Below, one piece after another: positions 1 through 12,055 of a DNA stretch of 44,243 bases (positions within the stretch are counted from its first letter, which is position 1; every line of letters starts with the position of its first letter). The notes beneath the pieces are model-generated. The model was given only the letters and a program-made list of their open reading frames with translations. It was not told the DNA's origin and did not search any database. Position numbers and translations under genes: made by a program. The stretch is from Candidatus Muproteobacteria bacterium RBG_16_65_34 (GTDB lineage: Bacteria; Pseudomonadota; Gammaproteobacteria; Acidiferrobacterales; Sulfurifustaceae): assembly GCA_001785115.1 (NCBI GenBank), contig MFSU01000048.1, forward strand, positions 1 through 44,243, given 5' to 3'.

Positions 1-2218
1 CCTTCCACGAGACGGGCATCGCGAGCACCAGGGTATCGAGCGGCGGGTGATCGAAACCCTCCCCGATGAGACGGCCGGTCGCGATCAACGTTCGCGGCGC
101 TTCGCCGGGCAGGGTGTTCAGCGATTCGAGCAGGCGCGCGCGTTCTTTCTTGCCCATTCGACCATGCAGGACGAACAGGTTTTCGACCTTTCCGGCGAGA
201 ACCGAAGCGAGCGTTTCAAGCTGATCCGTGCGTTCGGTCAGGACGAGGATGCGGCGTCCGTCCTGGCTGGCGGTGACGACATCGGCGGCGATGCGCTCGT
301 TGCGCCGGGTATCCGCGGCCAGATGCCGGAAGACATCCTGAATCCCGGCGTCGGGCGGTACGTCGAATGGCCCGTCGAGGAAGCGCGGCAGTACCGCCAG
401 TTGTTGTGGCGCCCCTTCGGGGCGCGGCGCTTCATGCCGCACCGGTCCGCATTGCATGAAGATGATCGGGTGCCGGCCGTCGCGTCGCACCGGCGTCGCC
501 GTCAGTCCGAGGACGAATCTGGCCTTGGCGCGCTTCAGGATTGCCTCGAAGGAGAACGCCGACAGGTGGTGGCATTCGTCCACGACGATATGACCGTAGC
601 GCTCTACCAGCTCATCGGTCTCCCCCTTGCGGGAGAGGGACTGCATCACGGCGATGTCTATCTTGCCGGTCGGCCTGCGTCGACCGCCGCCGATGGTGCC
701 GACGATTTCGTCGGCGCCGAGCAACGTGCGCAGCCGTTCCCGCCATTGATTGAGCAGTTCATTGCGGTGGACCAGGATCAGCGTATTGACGCCGCGCCGG
801 GCGATGATCGCCGCCGCCGTCACGGTCTTGCCGAAGGCTGTCGGTGCGCTCAGCACGCCGGTGTCGTGCCTGAGCATCTCGGCAACGGCTGTCTCTTGAT
901 CGGGGCGCAACGTGCCGACGAAGTCCACGTCCAAGGCCTGACCGTCATAACGCTCGTTGGCAATCTCCAGGGCAATCCCGTTTTCCCGCAGCAGTTGCTG
1001 TACGGTGTCCAAGCAGCCGCGCGGCAGGCCGACGTGGCGGGGATAGTTCTCGGCGCAGCCGATCACGCGGGGCTTGTTCCACACCGGCAGGCGCATAGCC
1101 TGCGCCCGGTAGAACTCCGGGTTTTGAAACGCGGCCAGTCGGATCAGGCGATTGGCGAGTGGCTGCGGGAGCTGCGCTTTTTCGAAGTAGATCTGATTGG
1201 CCAGGGTGACCGACAGCCGCTCGGGCAGCGGGCCCGGCAATTTATCGAGCGGCGTGGTAGGACGCTTCCAGGGTTCACGCTGGTCTTCCTCGGCGATGAA
1301 GGCCACGTCCAGCGGATGCGCGCCGCCCGAGGCGCGAGAGATCGCCGGCGCAATGCGGCCAGGCGGCATCGTTTGGACGGAGGTCAGGAACGCCCATTGG
1401 TCGGGGTACGGCGCCAAGCTGTCGTCCACGAACAGGCTGAAGCCCTGTTCGCGCGGCTGTTTCTGCAGCGGCAGGGCGATCAGATTGCCGAAACCCCCTT
1501 TCGGCATCATGTCCTGGTTGGGGAACAGCCGGTCATAGGAAGAAAGCTTGAGCTGGTGAGTGCGGGCGCAAGTACGGCTGATGATGGCCGTACCGAGTGC
1601 TCGCGCTTCCGCCGCCGGTGCCGCGGCCGTGAAAAATATCCAGGCATGCGCCCCGTTGCCTGAACGGGAGATTTCGAGCGCCACCGGTACATCGAGCTCG
1701 CGGCACGATTGAGCAAACGCCCTGGCGTCTTCGCGCCATTCCTCACTGTCGAAGTCAACGGCGAGGAAGCGGCAGGTATTGTCCGGCAGCAGCGGATAGA
1801 CACCAACGGTGTGGTACCCAGCGAGGTGATCGTAGATGGTCTTGTCGGTCAGTGCGATCAGTAGCCGGTGACCGCACTCGCCGCACTTGATGCGTGGCTT
1901 CTCGCACACGCCGGCGCGCCACTCGTTGGCGCAGGCCGGGGAATAGCCCGAGCGGCCGTTTCGGCTCTCCCATCGGACAGAAAAGGCGTCATCCCGCCCA
2001 CGAAACAGGCGGCGGAAAAGCGCGATCTTCTCTTCGGTCGATAGGCTGGCGGACGAAACGCTGGGTGGCCGTGATGCCTCGGTCGGTTCGTCGCCATTCT
2101 GGTGGTGCGGGATACCATGCCGCGCGAGCAGCGCGGTGAGGCGGGCATTTTCGGCGCGCAGCCGCTCGCATTCGGTCGCGAGATCGAGCGAGGTCGGTTC
2201 CGTGGTCTTTGGGTTCAC
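1..2218 (-). CDS. TOTE conflict-system-type archaeo-eukaryotic primase / SF2 helicase (3' end outside window)
   Basis: About 739 codons are open in one minus-strand frame that runs off the left edge; no stop occurs before the window ends. The N-terminus (residues about 15-60) is charged and coiled-coil-like. A Cys-rich segment (YSPACANEW, CEKPRIKCGECGHR) precedes the primase core, with the DFD metal motif at about residues 154-158 and the SGNGAH motif near 187-191. A helicase follows: Walker A AFGKT near 461, DECHH near 547, LTATP, then the helicase-C half with LIATGRLIGEGFDHPPLD. This order matches the AEP domain plus DEAD-like helicase proteins assigned to TOTE conflict systems (established family; assignment from memory of motifs). 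A GTG at 2218 with AGGA about 12 nt upstream is the best start; the upstream in-frame stop is near 2295. Biological role is inferred as anti-invader defence or element-borne replication. The last helicase motif is just cut off. Confidence 0.85.
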   Translation of the reverse strand, partial: MNPKTTEPTSLDLATECERLRAENARLTALLARHGIPHHQNGDEPTEASRPPSVSSASLSTEEKIALFRRLFRGRDDAFSVRWESRNGRSGYSPACANEWRAGVCEKPRIKCGECGHRLLIALTDKTIYDHLAGYHTVGVYPLLPDNTCRFLAVDFDSEEWREDARAFAQSCRELDVPVALEISRSGNGAHAWIFFTAAAPAAEARALGTAIISRTCARTHQLKLSSYDRLFPNQDMMPKGGFGNLIALPLQKQPREQGFSLFVDDSLAPYPDQWAFLTSVQTMPPGRIAPAISRASGGAHPLDVAFIAEEDQREPWKRPTTPLDKLPGPLPERLSVTLANQIYFEKAQLPQPLANRLIRLAAFQNPEFYRAQAMRLPVWNKPRVIGCAENYPRHVGLPRGCLDTVQQLLRENGIALEIANERYDGQALDVDFVGTLRPDQETAVAEMLRHDTGVLSAPTAFGKTVTAAAIIARRGVNTLILVHRNELLNQWRERLRTLLGADEIVGTIGGGRRRPTGKIDIAVMQSLSRKGETDELVERYGHIVVDECHHLSAFSFEAILKRAKARFVLGLTATPVRRDGRHPIIFMQCGPVRHEAPRPEGAPQQLAVLPRFLDGPFDVPPDAGIQDVFRHLAADTRRNERIAADVVTASQDGRRILVLTERTDQLETLASVLAGKVENLFVLHGRMGKKERARLLESLNTLPGEAPRTLIATGRLIGEGFDHPPLDTLVLAMPVSWK

Positions 2219-2464
2219 ACCATCACTTTTTCCTGGCGCGAAAGGCCGAATCGTTGCCCATGTGGAAGAAGATATGGCCGTGCAGTTCGCCCCTTAGATC
2301 GCGGCCAGGCCGCTGCCGGAAGCCTCGTCCATTTCGACCCTCCCCGCCCACGTGAATTCGGTACGGTTTCCGGCGTTGCGGTAATCCAGTTCCTCGTGTA
2401 CCAAGCCGAAGCGGTGTAACCGACGATTCAAGGAAAATCCGGTTAATCCCGTCTATTCCCCTAT
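2219..2464. other. intergenic stretch, no gene recognised
   Basis: Between the primase-helicase start and the valS remnant I see no convincing reading frame, tRNA or terminator. It should contain the promoter of the minus-strand primase-helicase, but no clear -35/-10 pair stands out. Its rightmost 25 bases (about 2435-2464) still resemble the sequence just beyond the intact valS stop at about 3385-3411, so part of it belongs to the duplicated valS flank. Confidence 0.4.
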
Positions 2465-2535
2465 TTAACCAGGCAAGGCCTCGACCCTGGCGCGCTGCTC
2501 GTTGAGTTTGGCGAGCGCGGCTGCGAGGTGAAGTC
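2465..2535 (-). pseudogene. diverged remnant of a valS 3' end
   Basis: The minus strand at 2465-2518 reads [17 protein letters not shown] followed by a stop (TAA). The intact valS ends [17 protein letters not shown] and a stop (TAG) at 3410-3463. The DNA match extends a few bases further into the gene and about 25 bases past the stop (both carry AATCC..GTCTATTCC). The copies are similar but clearly not identical at synonymous and nonsynonymous sites, so this is either an old duplication or a piece of another strain's valS. It has no start and cannot encode a product. It lies in the same orientation as valS, with the HepT/MntA pair between the two copies. Confidence 0.8.
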
Positions 2536-2568
2536 CTCTGCGGTGTCGCCGGCGGTTCAAGAACAACC

Positions 2569-2928
2569 TTATTTTGTTTGCGCTCCGCTTTGCTTATCCA
2601 TCAGTTCCTTGATTCTCGGAAGGAGGCTCGGCAGTTCCTTCCTGGCGATCGTCCATACGATCTCGTAATTGATGCCGAAATAGTGATGAATGAGCTTGTC
2701 CCTCACGCCGGCGAGATCTTTCCAAGGAATCTGGTGCGCGGATTTCCGCAAATGGGCAGTGAGTTTCTTCGTCGCCTCGCCGATGACCTCCAGGTTGCGG
2801 ATAACGGCGTCCTGTGTCTTGGCGTCTTTCAGAAACTGCTCGAAAGTCAGACCAGAGGTATATCGGGAAATCCGGTGCATAGCCTCGTGGATGTCGCCGA
2901 GGTAGTCGCGATCCCGGCGCTTAGACAT
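2569..2928 (-). CDS. hepT: HEPN-domain toxin of the HepT (DUF86) family
   Basis: A 119-residue all-alpha protein. It contains the HEPN RNase signature RX4HXY, seen as R76-DKLI-H81-H82-Y83, in the sequence GVRDKLIHHYFG. This family comprises ribonucleases that cleave RNA when free of their partner; in characterised HepT-MntA pairs the MNT protein neutralises the toxin by adding AMP to the Tyr of this motif, and that Tyr is present here. The gene follows the MNT antitoxin gene on the same strand and overlaps it by 8 nt (2921-2928), the usual arrangement. Its C-terminus is Lys/Gln-rich and ends 41 nt before the valS remnant. Length and motif are intact, so it is probably functional. Family assignment is strong; toxicity is inferred. 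Confidence 0.92.
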   Translation of the reverse strand: MSKRRDRDYLGDIHEAMHRISRYTSGLTFEQFLKDAKTQDAVIRNLEVIGEATKKLTAHLRKSAHQIPWKDLAGVRDKLIHHYFGINYEIVWTIARKELPSLLPRIKELMDKQSGAQTK

Positions 2929-3244
2929 AACTCAGGGTCTGGCGGATGTCGGCGGCGATGTGCTTGTAGCGCGGGTTTTTCAGGCTTCGACGGAGGGTGT
3001 CGGCGGTTGTCAGATCAACCCTGCGACCCAGCGCCTTCTCCAGGTAGCTGGCTAACTCGACGAAGTCGAGCCCGATAGGTTTCTCGAGTTGGACCAGAAC
3101 GTCCACATCGCTTGCTTTGGTTTGTCTGCCTTTCGCGAAAGAGCCGTAAAGAGCTACTCTTTTTACGCCGTATCTATCCCGCAGATACGGCAGTTCTTTC
3201 TTGAGCGTCTTGCGTATGCTCGCTCTGTCAGCGGTTTTCTTCAT
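2921..3244 (-). CDS. mntA: MNT-domain nucleotidyltransferase antitoxin
   Basis: Minimal nucleotidyltransferase of 107 residues. The GSX10DXD signature is visible: G34-S35 followed by D46-V-D48 (YGSFAKGR, then SDVDVLV). Members of this family AMPylate their cognate HEPN toxin. I start at ATG 3244; a TTG at 3256 would add four residues (MPSS), but ATG gives the usual MKK-like start and a weak AGGG lies about 12 nt upstream. It overlaps the HEPN gene by 8 nt and probably shares one transcript. The 150-nt gap between it and the valS stop shows no other gene; the promoter must lie there or transcription reads through from valS. Confidence 0.92.
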   Translation of the reverse strand: MKKTADRASIRKTLKKELPYLRDRYGVKRVALYGSFAKGRQTKASDVDVLVQLEKPIGLDFVELASYLEKALGRRVDLTTADTLRRSLKNPRYKHIAADIRQTLSYV

Positions 3245-3409
3245 AGAAGATGGCAACCCTGGCGTTCATGGATATGGCTCCCGCCTCTCGACTAAAAGGA
3301 TAAACCAGAATTCGCCGCGATGCATGGGGTTCCGATGCACCCCCATCGCGCAGTGTGGGCGCACGGCGGGTGGCACGATCCCCCGCTGTAAATCCTGTCT
3401 ATTCCGTTT

Positions 3410-6409
<3,000 letters not shown>

Positions 6410-6451
6410 TGCAACGGATTTATAACTGGAGCGCCGTGCACCGACTGCGCT

Positions 6452-7474
6452 TCAAGGGTTCTGGGTTTTGGGGGCGTTATTGTCCCTGTTTGCGGCCTCG
6501 CGCTCCAGCGCCTCGCGCAGCAGCGCTTGCAGGCGCGGGATCACCTGCGGGTCCAGGGCCGTCGCGCCGCTCTTGCGCAGCTCGATATTGAGTCTGGCGA
6601 TCACCTGGATGGCGAGATCGCGGGCGCGCTCGGGGGAGGGCGGGGACTTGGGGGCGGGTACGGCGACTTCGTCGAAGAGGACGGGGATTTCGGAGGTCGC
6701 CCCGGGGGACTCCAGGACGATGTCGTCCAGCACCGGGATGTCGTCGAGGTCGAAGGCCGGCGCCTGCGCCGCATCGTCGGCGGAGGACGGTGTGAATTCG
6801 ACGGTATCCAACTCCTTCAGTGCCGCCGCGAGATCTTTGCCCGGCGCCGAAGCATCCGCGGCTCGAACACCCTCCGGCGCCGGAGGCCCCGCAGGTTGGG
6901 TGGCGGCATCGAGGGTACGCGATTCGCGCGTCGCGCCCGGCGCGGGGGGTTTCTTTTTTGTGGAATCGGTAGCGAGGACTTCGAGATCGGCGCCGGGGGG
7001 CGCGGTCAGTTCCAGGTCGTCGGTGGGGCGGGCGGCGTCGAACGGTAAATACTGCTGCAACCCGCCGCCGGCGGTCGCCTTCGGCGGCGGCGTGGGCGGC
7101 GGTTCCCGCGCCGGGGCTTTTTTGGCGCGGAGGGTTCCGGTCGCGGGCTCGGCGTTCCGTGTCGCCTTGCTTTCGGGCGGAGGCGTTTCGGCGACCCAGG
7201 CCGCCGCGGGCGCCGGCGCGGGGGCGGGCGCATCCTCCGCGGTGAGTTCTTTGCCGACGAGCTCCCTGAGCGATTGCATCACCGAGTGGATATCGATGGG
7301 GCCCGACGGTTTGGCGTGCGCCGGCGGTGTGCCGGAGGCGGGCGGCGGAGGTTTCGCCGGCGGCGCGTTCTCGAGCAGATCGTTGCGGATCAGGTCCTGC
7401 AGCGACTTGAGCACCTCCTCGAGCGTGTGTCTCTCGGAGGGCTTGTGCTTGGGTTTCTCGTCCACGGTGTTCAC
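6452..7474 (-). CDS. hypothetical Ala/Pro-rich protein between holC and valS
   Basis: A 340-residue protein I do not recognise. Three parts are visible. The N-terminus has two similar short helical segments, TLEEVLKSLQDLIRNDL (about residues 17-33) and SVMQSLRELVGKEL (about 64-77), each followed by a Pro/Ala linker. The middle is a long low-complexity Ala/Pro/Gly region with LQQYLPFDAARPTDDLELTA. The C-terminal 120 residues carry two related short motifs, DIPVLDDIVLE and EIPVLFDEVAV, and end in an alpha-helical domain (ERARDLAIQVIARLNIELRK...LQALLREALERE). No signal peptide or membrane segment is present. It lies 3 nt after holC and 42 nt before valS in one transcription unit. The repeated IPVL segments look like short linear binding motifs. 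Start ATG 7474. Confidence 0.75.
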   Translation of the reverse strand: MNTVDEKPKHKPSERHTLEEVLKSLQDLIRNDLLENAPPAKPPPPASGTPPAHAKPSGPIDIHSVMQSLRELVGKELTAEDAPAPAPAPAAAWVAETPPPESKATRNAEPATGTLRAKKAPAREPPPTPPPKATAGGGLQQYLPFDAARPTDDLELTAPPGADLEVLATDSTKKKPPAPGATRESRTLDAATQPAGPPAPEGVRAADASAPGKDLAAALKELDTVEFTPSSADDAAQAPAFDLDDIPVLDDIVLESPGATSEIPVLFDEVAVPAPKSPPSPERARDLAIQVIARLNIELRKSGATALDPQVIPRLQALLREALEREAANRDNNAPKTQNP

Positions 7475-7477
7475 GGG

Positions 7478-7897
7478 TCAGAGCGTATGGCTCTGCGGCG
7501 CGCAGCCGCGGTCGCGATAGAAGCGGAACCGCTCGCGCGCCAGGCGCTTTTGTTCCTCGTCGGATCCGACCACCTCGGCCACGCGCCGGAAGCGGCTGAA
7601 GCAGCCGGGCACCTCGGTCGCCAGCGTGACGAGCACGTCTTCGCAGGTCGCGGGTGGCTCATCGTGCCCGATCAGTACCGGGCAGTCCGCGTCGGTCCCG
7701 CTGAGTGCGTGCGGCACGAAGCTCCCGGCGCTGAAGGTCCAGAGCAGCTGATCGAGGCGGCGCGCCTGCGCTTCGTCCGCCGTCAGGATATAGATGCGGT
7801 GGCCGAGCCCGAAGGCCTTGTTGGCCAGTTTGCAGACCGCAAGCTCTTTTTCGCCCGCGGCGCCGTTTTCAAGGAGATAAAAATCGACGCGCGTCAT
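7478..7897 (-). CDS. holC: DNA polymerase III chi subunit
   Basis: A 139-residue protein starting [12 protein letters not shown] and ending [16 protein letters not shown]. The start VDFYLL, the segment [24 protein letters not shown], and the later [11 protein letters not shown] are typical of HolC. Chi binds psi in the clamp loader and contacts SSB through this region. The ATG at 7897 overlaps the pepA stop as ATGA, an arrangement seen in many gammaproteobacteria where pepA-holC-valS are consecutive. The length matches the family (about 140-150). A longer reading frame continues upstream inside pepA but is only the shadow of pepA. High confidence from motif and synteny together. Confidence 0.95.
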   Translation of the reverse strand: MTRVDFYLLENGAAGEKELAVCKLANKAFGLGHRIYILTADEAQARRLDQLLWTFSAGSFVPHALSGTDADCPVLIGHDEPPATCEDVLVTLATEVPGCFSRFRRVAEVVGSDEEQKRLARERFRFYRDRGCAPQSHTL

Positions 7898-9408
7898 GCG
7901 GACTCGGGTTGTTCCCGGCTCGCCCGATCGATCAGGAACTGCGTCAGCAGCGGCACGGAGCGGCCGGTCGCGCCCTTGTCCTTGCCGGTCTTCCAGGCGG
8001 TGCCGGCGATGTCGAGGTGCGCCCATTTGAATTTCTTCGTGAAGCGCGACAGGAACATGCCGCCGATGATGGCGCCGGCCTCGCGTCCGCCGATGTTGGC
8101 CATGTCGGCGAAGTTGCTGTCGAGCTGCTTGCGGTACTCGTCCCACAGCGGCAACTGCCAGCAGCGATCGTAGGTGTATCGGCCCGCCGCGATCAGCTCG
8201 CGCGCGAGCGGATCGTTGTTGCCCATGAGGCCGCTCGCGTGGTTGCCGAGCGCGATCACGCACGCGCCGGTGAGCGTGGCGATGTCCACGACCGCGGCGG
8301 GATTGAAGCGCTCGGTGTAGGTGAGGGCGTCGCACAGGATCAACCGGCCTTCGGCGTCGGTGTTGAGCACCTCGATGGTCTGGCCCGACATGCTTTTCAC
8401 GATGTCGCCCGGCTTGTTGGCGTCGCCGTCCGGGAGGTTCTCGGAGGAGGGGATCACGCCCACGATGTTGAGCGGGAGCTTGAGCTCGGCCGCGGCCTGG
8501 ATCGCGCCCAGCACCGCGGCCGCGCCGCACATGTCGAACTTCATCTCGTCCATGTTCGCCGCCGGCTTGATGGAGATGCCGCCGGCGTCGAAGGTGAGCC
8601 CCTTGCCCACGAGCGCGATCGGCGCCTCGCCTTCCTTGCCGCCCCGGTATTCGAGCACGATGAGCTTAGGCGGCTGGCGGCTGCCGCGCGCGACCGAGAG
8701 CAGCGCCGCCATGCCGAGCTGCTCCATGTCCGCGCGATCGAGCACCGTGACCTTGAGCCCGAGGCGCTGGCCGATCGCGGTCGCCTGTTCGGCGAGGTAG
8801 GTCGGGGTGCAGATGTTGCCGGGCAGGTTGCCGAGATCGCGCGCGAGCTTCACGCCGGCGGCGATCGCCTGGCCCTCGCGGATCGCGCGCTCGCCCGCCG
8901 CCAGGTCGCTCCGCTTGGGCACGGCGAGCACGACGCGGCGCAGGTCGCGGCGGTTGTTGTCCGGTTTGCTCTTCAGTTGCTCAAAGCGGTAGAGCGTGGA
9001 CTCGGTCATCTCCACGGCCTGGCGCATCTTCCAGGCGATGTCGCGCCCCTTCACCTCGATCTCGGTGAGGTAAGAGGTGATTTCGGTGGCGCCCGTGTCC
9101 TTGAGCGCCTGGATCGCCTTGGCGCTGACCTCGCGGTAGCGGGCCTCGTTGAAGTCTTTCTCCTTGCCGCAGCCCACGAGCAGCACGCGTTCGCTCAGGA
9201 GATTCGGGAGGTTGTGGAGCAGCAGGGTCTGGGAGGGTTTGCCCTCGAGATCGCCGCGACGCAGGACGGCGGCGATCGCGCCCTGGGCGACCTCGTCGAT
9301 CTGGGCGGCCACGGCCGAGAGCCGGCGCGATTCAAAGACGCCCGCGACCAGGCAGCCGCTGCGCTGTTTCTCCGGTGTGCCGCTTTTGACGATGAATTCC
9401 ATGCTCAT
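7894..9408 (-). CDS. pepA: leucyl aminopeptidase (M17 family)
   Basis: A 504-residue M17 cytosol aminopeptidase. The family signature [16 protein letters not shown] is present, along with metal and catalytic residues in [15 protein letters not shown] and [11 protein letters not shown], and a C-terminal domain ending [14 protein letters not shown]. The enzyme is a hexameric di-metal exopeptidase; in enterobacteria it also acts as a DNA-binding protein (Xer site accessory factor, carAB regulator), which cannot be inferred here. It is the first gene of the minus-strand pepA-holC-hypothetical-valS unit and is divergent from lptF, with about 208 nt between the starts. Start ATG 9408 gives [18 protein letters not shown] two codons later is an equal alternative. 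Confidence 0.97.
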   Translation of the reverse strand: MSMEFIVKSGTPEKQRSGCLVAGVFESRRLSAVAAQIDEVAQGAIAAVLRRGDLEGKPSQTLLLHNLPNLLSERVLLVGCGKEKDFNEARYREVSAKAIQALKDTGATEITSYLTEIEVKGRDIAWKMRQAVEMTESTLYRFEQLKSKPDNNRRDLRRVVLAVPKRSDLAAGERAIREGQAIAAGVKLARDLGNLPGNICTPTYLAEQATAIGQRLGLKVTVLDRADMEQLGMAALLSVARGSRQPPKLIVLEYRGGKEGEAPIALVGKGLTFDAGGISIKPAANMDEMKFDMCGAAAVLGAIQAAAELKLPLNIVGVIPSSENLPDGDANKPGDIVKSMSGQTIEVLNTDAEGRLILCDALTYTERFNPAAVVDIATLTGACVIALGNHASGLMGNNDPLARELIAAGRYTYDRCWQLPLWDEYRKQLDSNFADMANIGGREAGAIIGGMFLSRFTKKFKWAHLDIAGTAWKTGKDKGATGRSVPLLTQFLIDRASREQPESA

Positions 9409-9616
9409 TCCCGATTGTTTTCCGGCGTTCTGCGGGGGAGCGGATATGATATATTTCGGGCGCCCGCGCCGCGGGTTCCGTTTTGGATCAGTCTCTTAGG
9501 GAGACCTGTGCGGACAAAGTTTGCTTTTTTCAAACGTTTTTCCCGCGTAACCGCCCGTTGCGCCGGATTTTCCATTGTTTGCTTGCCGCTTGTCAAAGCG
9601 GACCGGGGGCCGAGCC

Positions 9617-10714
9617 GTGATTATTAGTCGTGCCTTCTACCGCGAGGCGGGCAAGACCACCCTGGCGATCGCCGCCGTGTTGCTGGTGGTATTCCTGCTT
9701 CTGATGATGACCACGCTGCTCGGGCGCGCGGTGCGGGGCGACCACCCCGAAGACATCGTGCTGACCCTGCTCATGCTGCAGACGGTCCATAAAATAGATC
9801 TGCTGCTGCCGCTTGCCCTCTACCTCGGCGTGCTGCTCACGTTGTCGCGCTGGTACCGCGACAACGAGATGACGGTGCTCGCGGCCTGCGGGGTGGGTTT
9901 GGCGCAGATGCTGCGCCTGGTGATGTGGTTTACGCTGGTCTTCGCGCTGGTTGTGGCCGCGTGCGCGTTTTACCTCACGCCCTACGCGAGCCGCCTGATC
10001 GAGAAGGCCAAGAGCGAAGGCGCGCACCGGACGGAGATCCAGCACGTGGCGCCGGGGGCGTTCACCGAGGCCTCCGGCGGCGGACGCATCCTGTATGTCG
10101 AGAAGATCGACGACGCGGGCGGGGATATGGAGAACGTGTTCCTTGCCGGTTTGGACGCCGCCAAACAAGACGTGGTGGTGGCGCGGACGGGTCGCCCCTA
10201 TATCGACGAGGCGACCGGCGATAAATTTATGGCGCTGAAAGACGGGGTGCTGTACCAGGGCGCGCCCGGCGACGCCGACTATCAGATCGTCGAATTCAAC
10301 ATCCTGCACGTGCGCATGGAACCGAGGAAGGCGGTCGAGCCGCCGATCGGGCTCGATGGAATGCCGAGCGCGGATCTGTTCGTGCGCGGCGATCCGCAGC
10401 GGGCGGCGGAGTGGCATTGGCGCCTGGCCAAGCCCGTGGCCGTCTTCGTGCTGGCCGCGTTCGCGCTGGTGCTGGCCTACACCGATGTGCGCCGGGGGCG
10501 GTTTTCCAACTTCGTTGCGGCGATCCTCGTTTATTTCATCTATTCCAACCTGATCGGGATGGGCGAGACGCTGATCAAGCGGGGTTATGCCCCGCCGGCG
10601 CTCGGGATATGGTGGGTGCATGGGGGCATGACGCTGGCGGTGGCCTATCTTTTGTGGCGGCGCGCGCACAACCGGCCGCTGCTCGCCTTGCCGCGCGGCT
10701 TTCGGCGCCGATGA
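9617..10714 (+). CDS. lptF: LPS export ABC transporter permease LptF
   Basis: A 365-residue inner-membrane permease of the LptB2FG complex, which extracts lipopolysaccharide from the inner membrane. The YjgP/YjgQ pattern is visible. The N-terminal membrane half has the segments TTLAIAAVLLVVFLLLMMTT, LLLPLALYLGVLLTLSRWY and VMWFTLVFALVVAACAFYL. A periplasmic beta domain runs from about residue 120 to 265. Three C-terminal membrane helices follow. I start at GTG 9617 (VIISRAFYREAGKTT) because a G-rich ribosome site (GGGGGC) lies about 8 nt upstream; a frame start at 9575 would add 14 unlikely residues. The stop overlaps the lptG ATG (ATGATG), so the two are co-translated. Confidence 0.95.
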   Translation: MIISRAFYREAGKTTLAIAAVLLVVFLLLMMTTLLGRAVRGDHPEDIVLTLLMLQTVHKIDLLLPLALYLGVLLTLSRWYRDNEMTVLAACGVGLAQMLRLVMWFTLVFALVVAACAFYLTPYASRLIEKAKSEGAHRTEIQHVAPGAFTEASGGGRILYVEKIDDAGGDMENVFLAGLDAAKQDVVVARTGRPYIDEATGDKFMALKDGVLYQGAPGDADYQIVEFNILHVRMEPRKAVEPPIGLDGMPSADLFVRGDPQRAAEWHWRLAKPVAVFVLAAFALVLAYTDVRRGRFSNFVAAILVYFIYSNLIGMGETLIKRGYAPPALGIWWVHGGMTLAVAYLLWRRAHNRPLLALPRGFRRR

Positions 10715-11778
10715 TGCTCACCCTGCTCGATCGGCACATCGGCCGCAGCATCGCCATCGGCACGCTGCTGGCGCTGGGCGTGTTGCTCGCGCTGTTCGTG
10801 TTTTTCAGTTTTATCGACGCGCTCCGGGATTACGGCAGCGGCGGCTTCGACTTGCCGGAGCTCGTTCGATACGTCGTCTTGAGCCAGCCGCTCAAGATCT
10901 ACCAGATTTTTCCGACCGCGGCCTTGATCGGGTCCATGCTCGGGCTCTCCGCGCTGGCCCTGAACTCCGAGCTCGTCGCGATGCGCGCCGCCGGCGTATC
11001 CGTTTCGCGCATCGTCGCCTCGGCGTTGAAGGTGGGGCTGGTGTTCGCGATTCTGGCGGTGGCGCTCGGAGAGTACGTGGTACCGGGGGCGGAAAACGCG
11101 GCCCAGCTGGGACGGGCCAAGGCCATGCATAAGGGCGTCTATCGGCGGAGCTCCGGCCTGTGGCTGCGCGACGGCGCGACCTACGTCAATATCGGGGAGG
11201 TGCTGCCCGACTTCAGCCTGCTGCGCGTGAGCATTTACCATTTCGACGACGACAACCGCCTGCGGGCGCAGACCTCCGCGGGCCGCGCGCGCTTCGCCGA
11301 CGGCGCCTGGCGGCTCGAGGAGGTGCGCCAGAGCCGGATCGGAGATAACGCGGTGCAGGTGCGGCAGGCGCCGACGGAATCCTGGGCAACGCATCTTACG
11401 CGCGAGACCGTCGCGGTGTTCGCCCTGAGCCCGGACGGGCTTTCGATGCAGAATCTGTATCGCTACATCCGGCATCTACAGCAGAACAACCAGGATACGC
11501 GCGGCTATCGCATCGCCTTCTGGCAGAAACTGTTGTCGCCCCTGGCGACGATCGTCATGGTTCTGCTCGCGACGCCTTTCGTGTTCCAGCCGGTCCGTAG
11601 CGGTGGCTTGAGCCAGCGGATCTTCCTCGGCGTCATGCTCGGGCTCGCCTTCATCATGGTCAACAACAGTTTCGGCTATTTCGGCGTGCTCTATGGGCTC
11701 CCGCCGGTGTTGGGCGCCCTGCTGCCCATCGTGCTGTTTCTCGCGCTCGCGTTCTATTTGCTGCGGCGGGCGGGGTGA
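10711..11778 (+). CDS. lptG: LPS export ABC transporter permease LptG
   Basis: A 355-residue partner permease of LptF. It starts MMLTLLDRHIGRSIAIGTLL and has three N-terminal helices, including VLLALFVFFSFIDALRDY and IFPTAALIGSMLGLSALALN. The coupling-helix segment ALNSELVAMRAAGVS is typical of LptF/G. A periplasmic domain spans about residues 130-265. C-terminal helices follow, with SPLATIVMVLLATPFVF and VNNSFGYFGVLYGLPPVL. Two adjacent ATGs (10711 and 10714) overlap the lptF stop. The stop is directly followed by a three-copy heptamer repeat and then about 500 nt without a gene. Confidence 0.95.
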   Translation: MMLTLLDRHIGRSIAIGTLLALGVLLALFVFFSFIDALRDYGSGGFDLPELVRYVVLSQPLKIYQIFPTAALIGSMLGLSALALNSELVAMRAAGVSVSRIVASALKVGLVFAILAVALGEYVVPGAENAAQLGRAKAMHKGVYRRSSGLWLRDGATYVNIGEVLPDFSLLRVSIYHFDDDNRLRAQTSAGRARFADGAWRLEEVRQSRIGDNAVQVRQAPTESWATHLTRETVAVFALSPDGLSMQNLYRYIRHLQQNNQDTRGYRIAFWQKLLSPLATIVMVLLATPFVFQPVRSGGLSQRIFLGVMLGLAFIMVNNSFGYFGVLYGLPPVLGALLPIVLFLALAFYLLRRAG

Positions 11779-11783
11779 AGACC

Positions 11784-11804
11784 GAGGACTGAGGACTGAG
11801 GACT
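11784..11804. repeat. three tandem copies of GAGGACT
   Basis: Perfect heptamer repeat: three consecutive GAGGACT units starting 5 nt after the lptG stop, followed by ACGACC. It is short enough to be a slippage product. A second, longer and inverted heptamer array of different sequence lies at 39464-39588. Confidence 0.9.
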
Positions 11805-12055
11805 ACGACCCACGGAAGTGGCTTGGAAATAAACGGTTTTTTTTTCGAAACACTGCTGCGGGCGGGCGGCGTTTTGTGCACAGCGATGGGAAAGTGGCGC
11901 TCCGGACAAATACGTACATCCATTTTTCCCCGGGCGGATTCTGGCAAGTTGCTGTTTAACAAGAAAAATATCCAGTTGTGCAAAAAATGTTCAATCTGAG
12001 AATCTTCCCGCGAACGTGCCGCATATTTGATTTCGCCTCCAGTCTGCACACAGTT

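Noticed and set aside
47-1663. Long plus-strand open frame of 538 codons
   Set aside because: It is the antisense of the primase-helicase gene; the minus-strand frame has clear catalytic motifs, whereas this translation is Arg/Gly-rich and shows no family motif.
7909-9627. Plus-strand 572-codon open frame opposite pepA
   Set aside because: Antisense of pepA, rich in Ala/Arg/Gly/His with no motifs. GC-rich coding sequence commonly leaves such long open frames.
11660-12049. Minus-strand 129-codon frame across the lptG end and the following gap
   Set aside because: Half of it is antisense to lptG, the rest crosses a heptamer repeat and a T run, and there is no ribosome site or family likeness.
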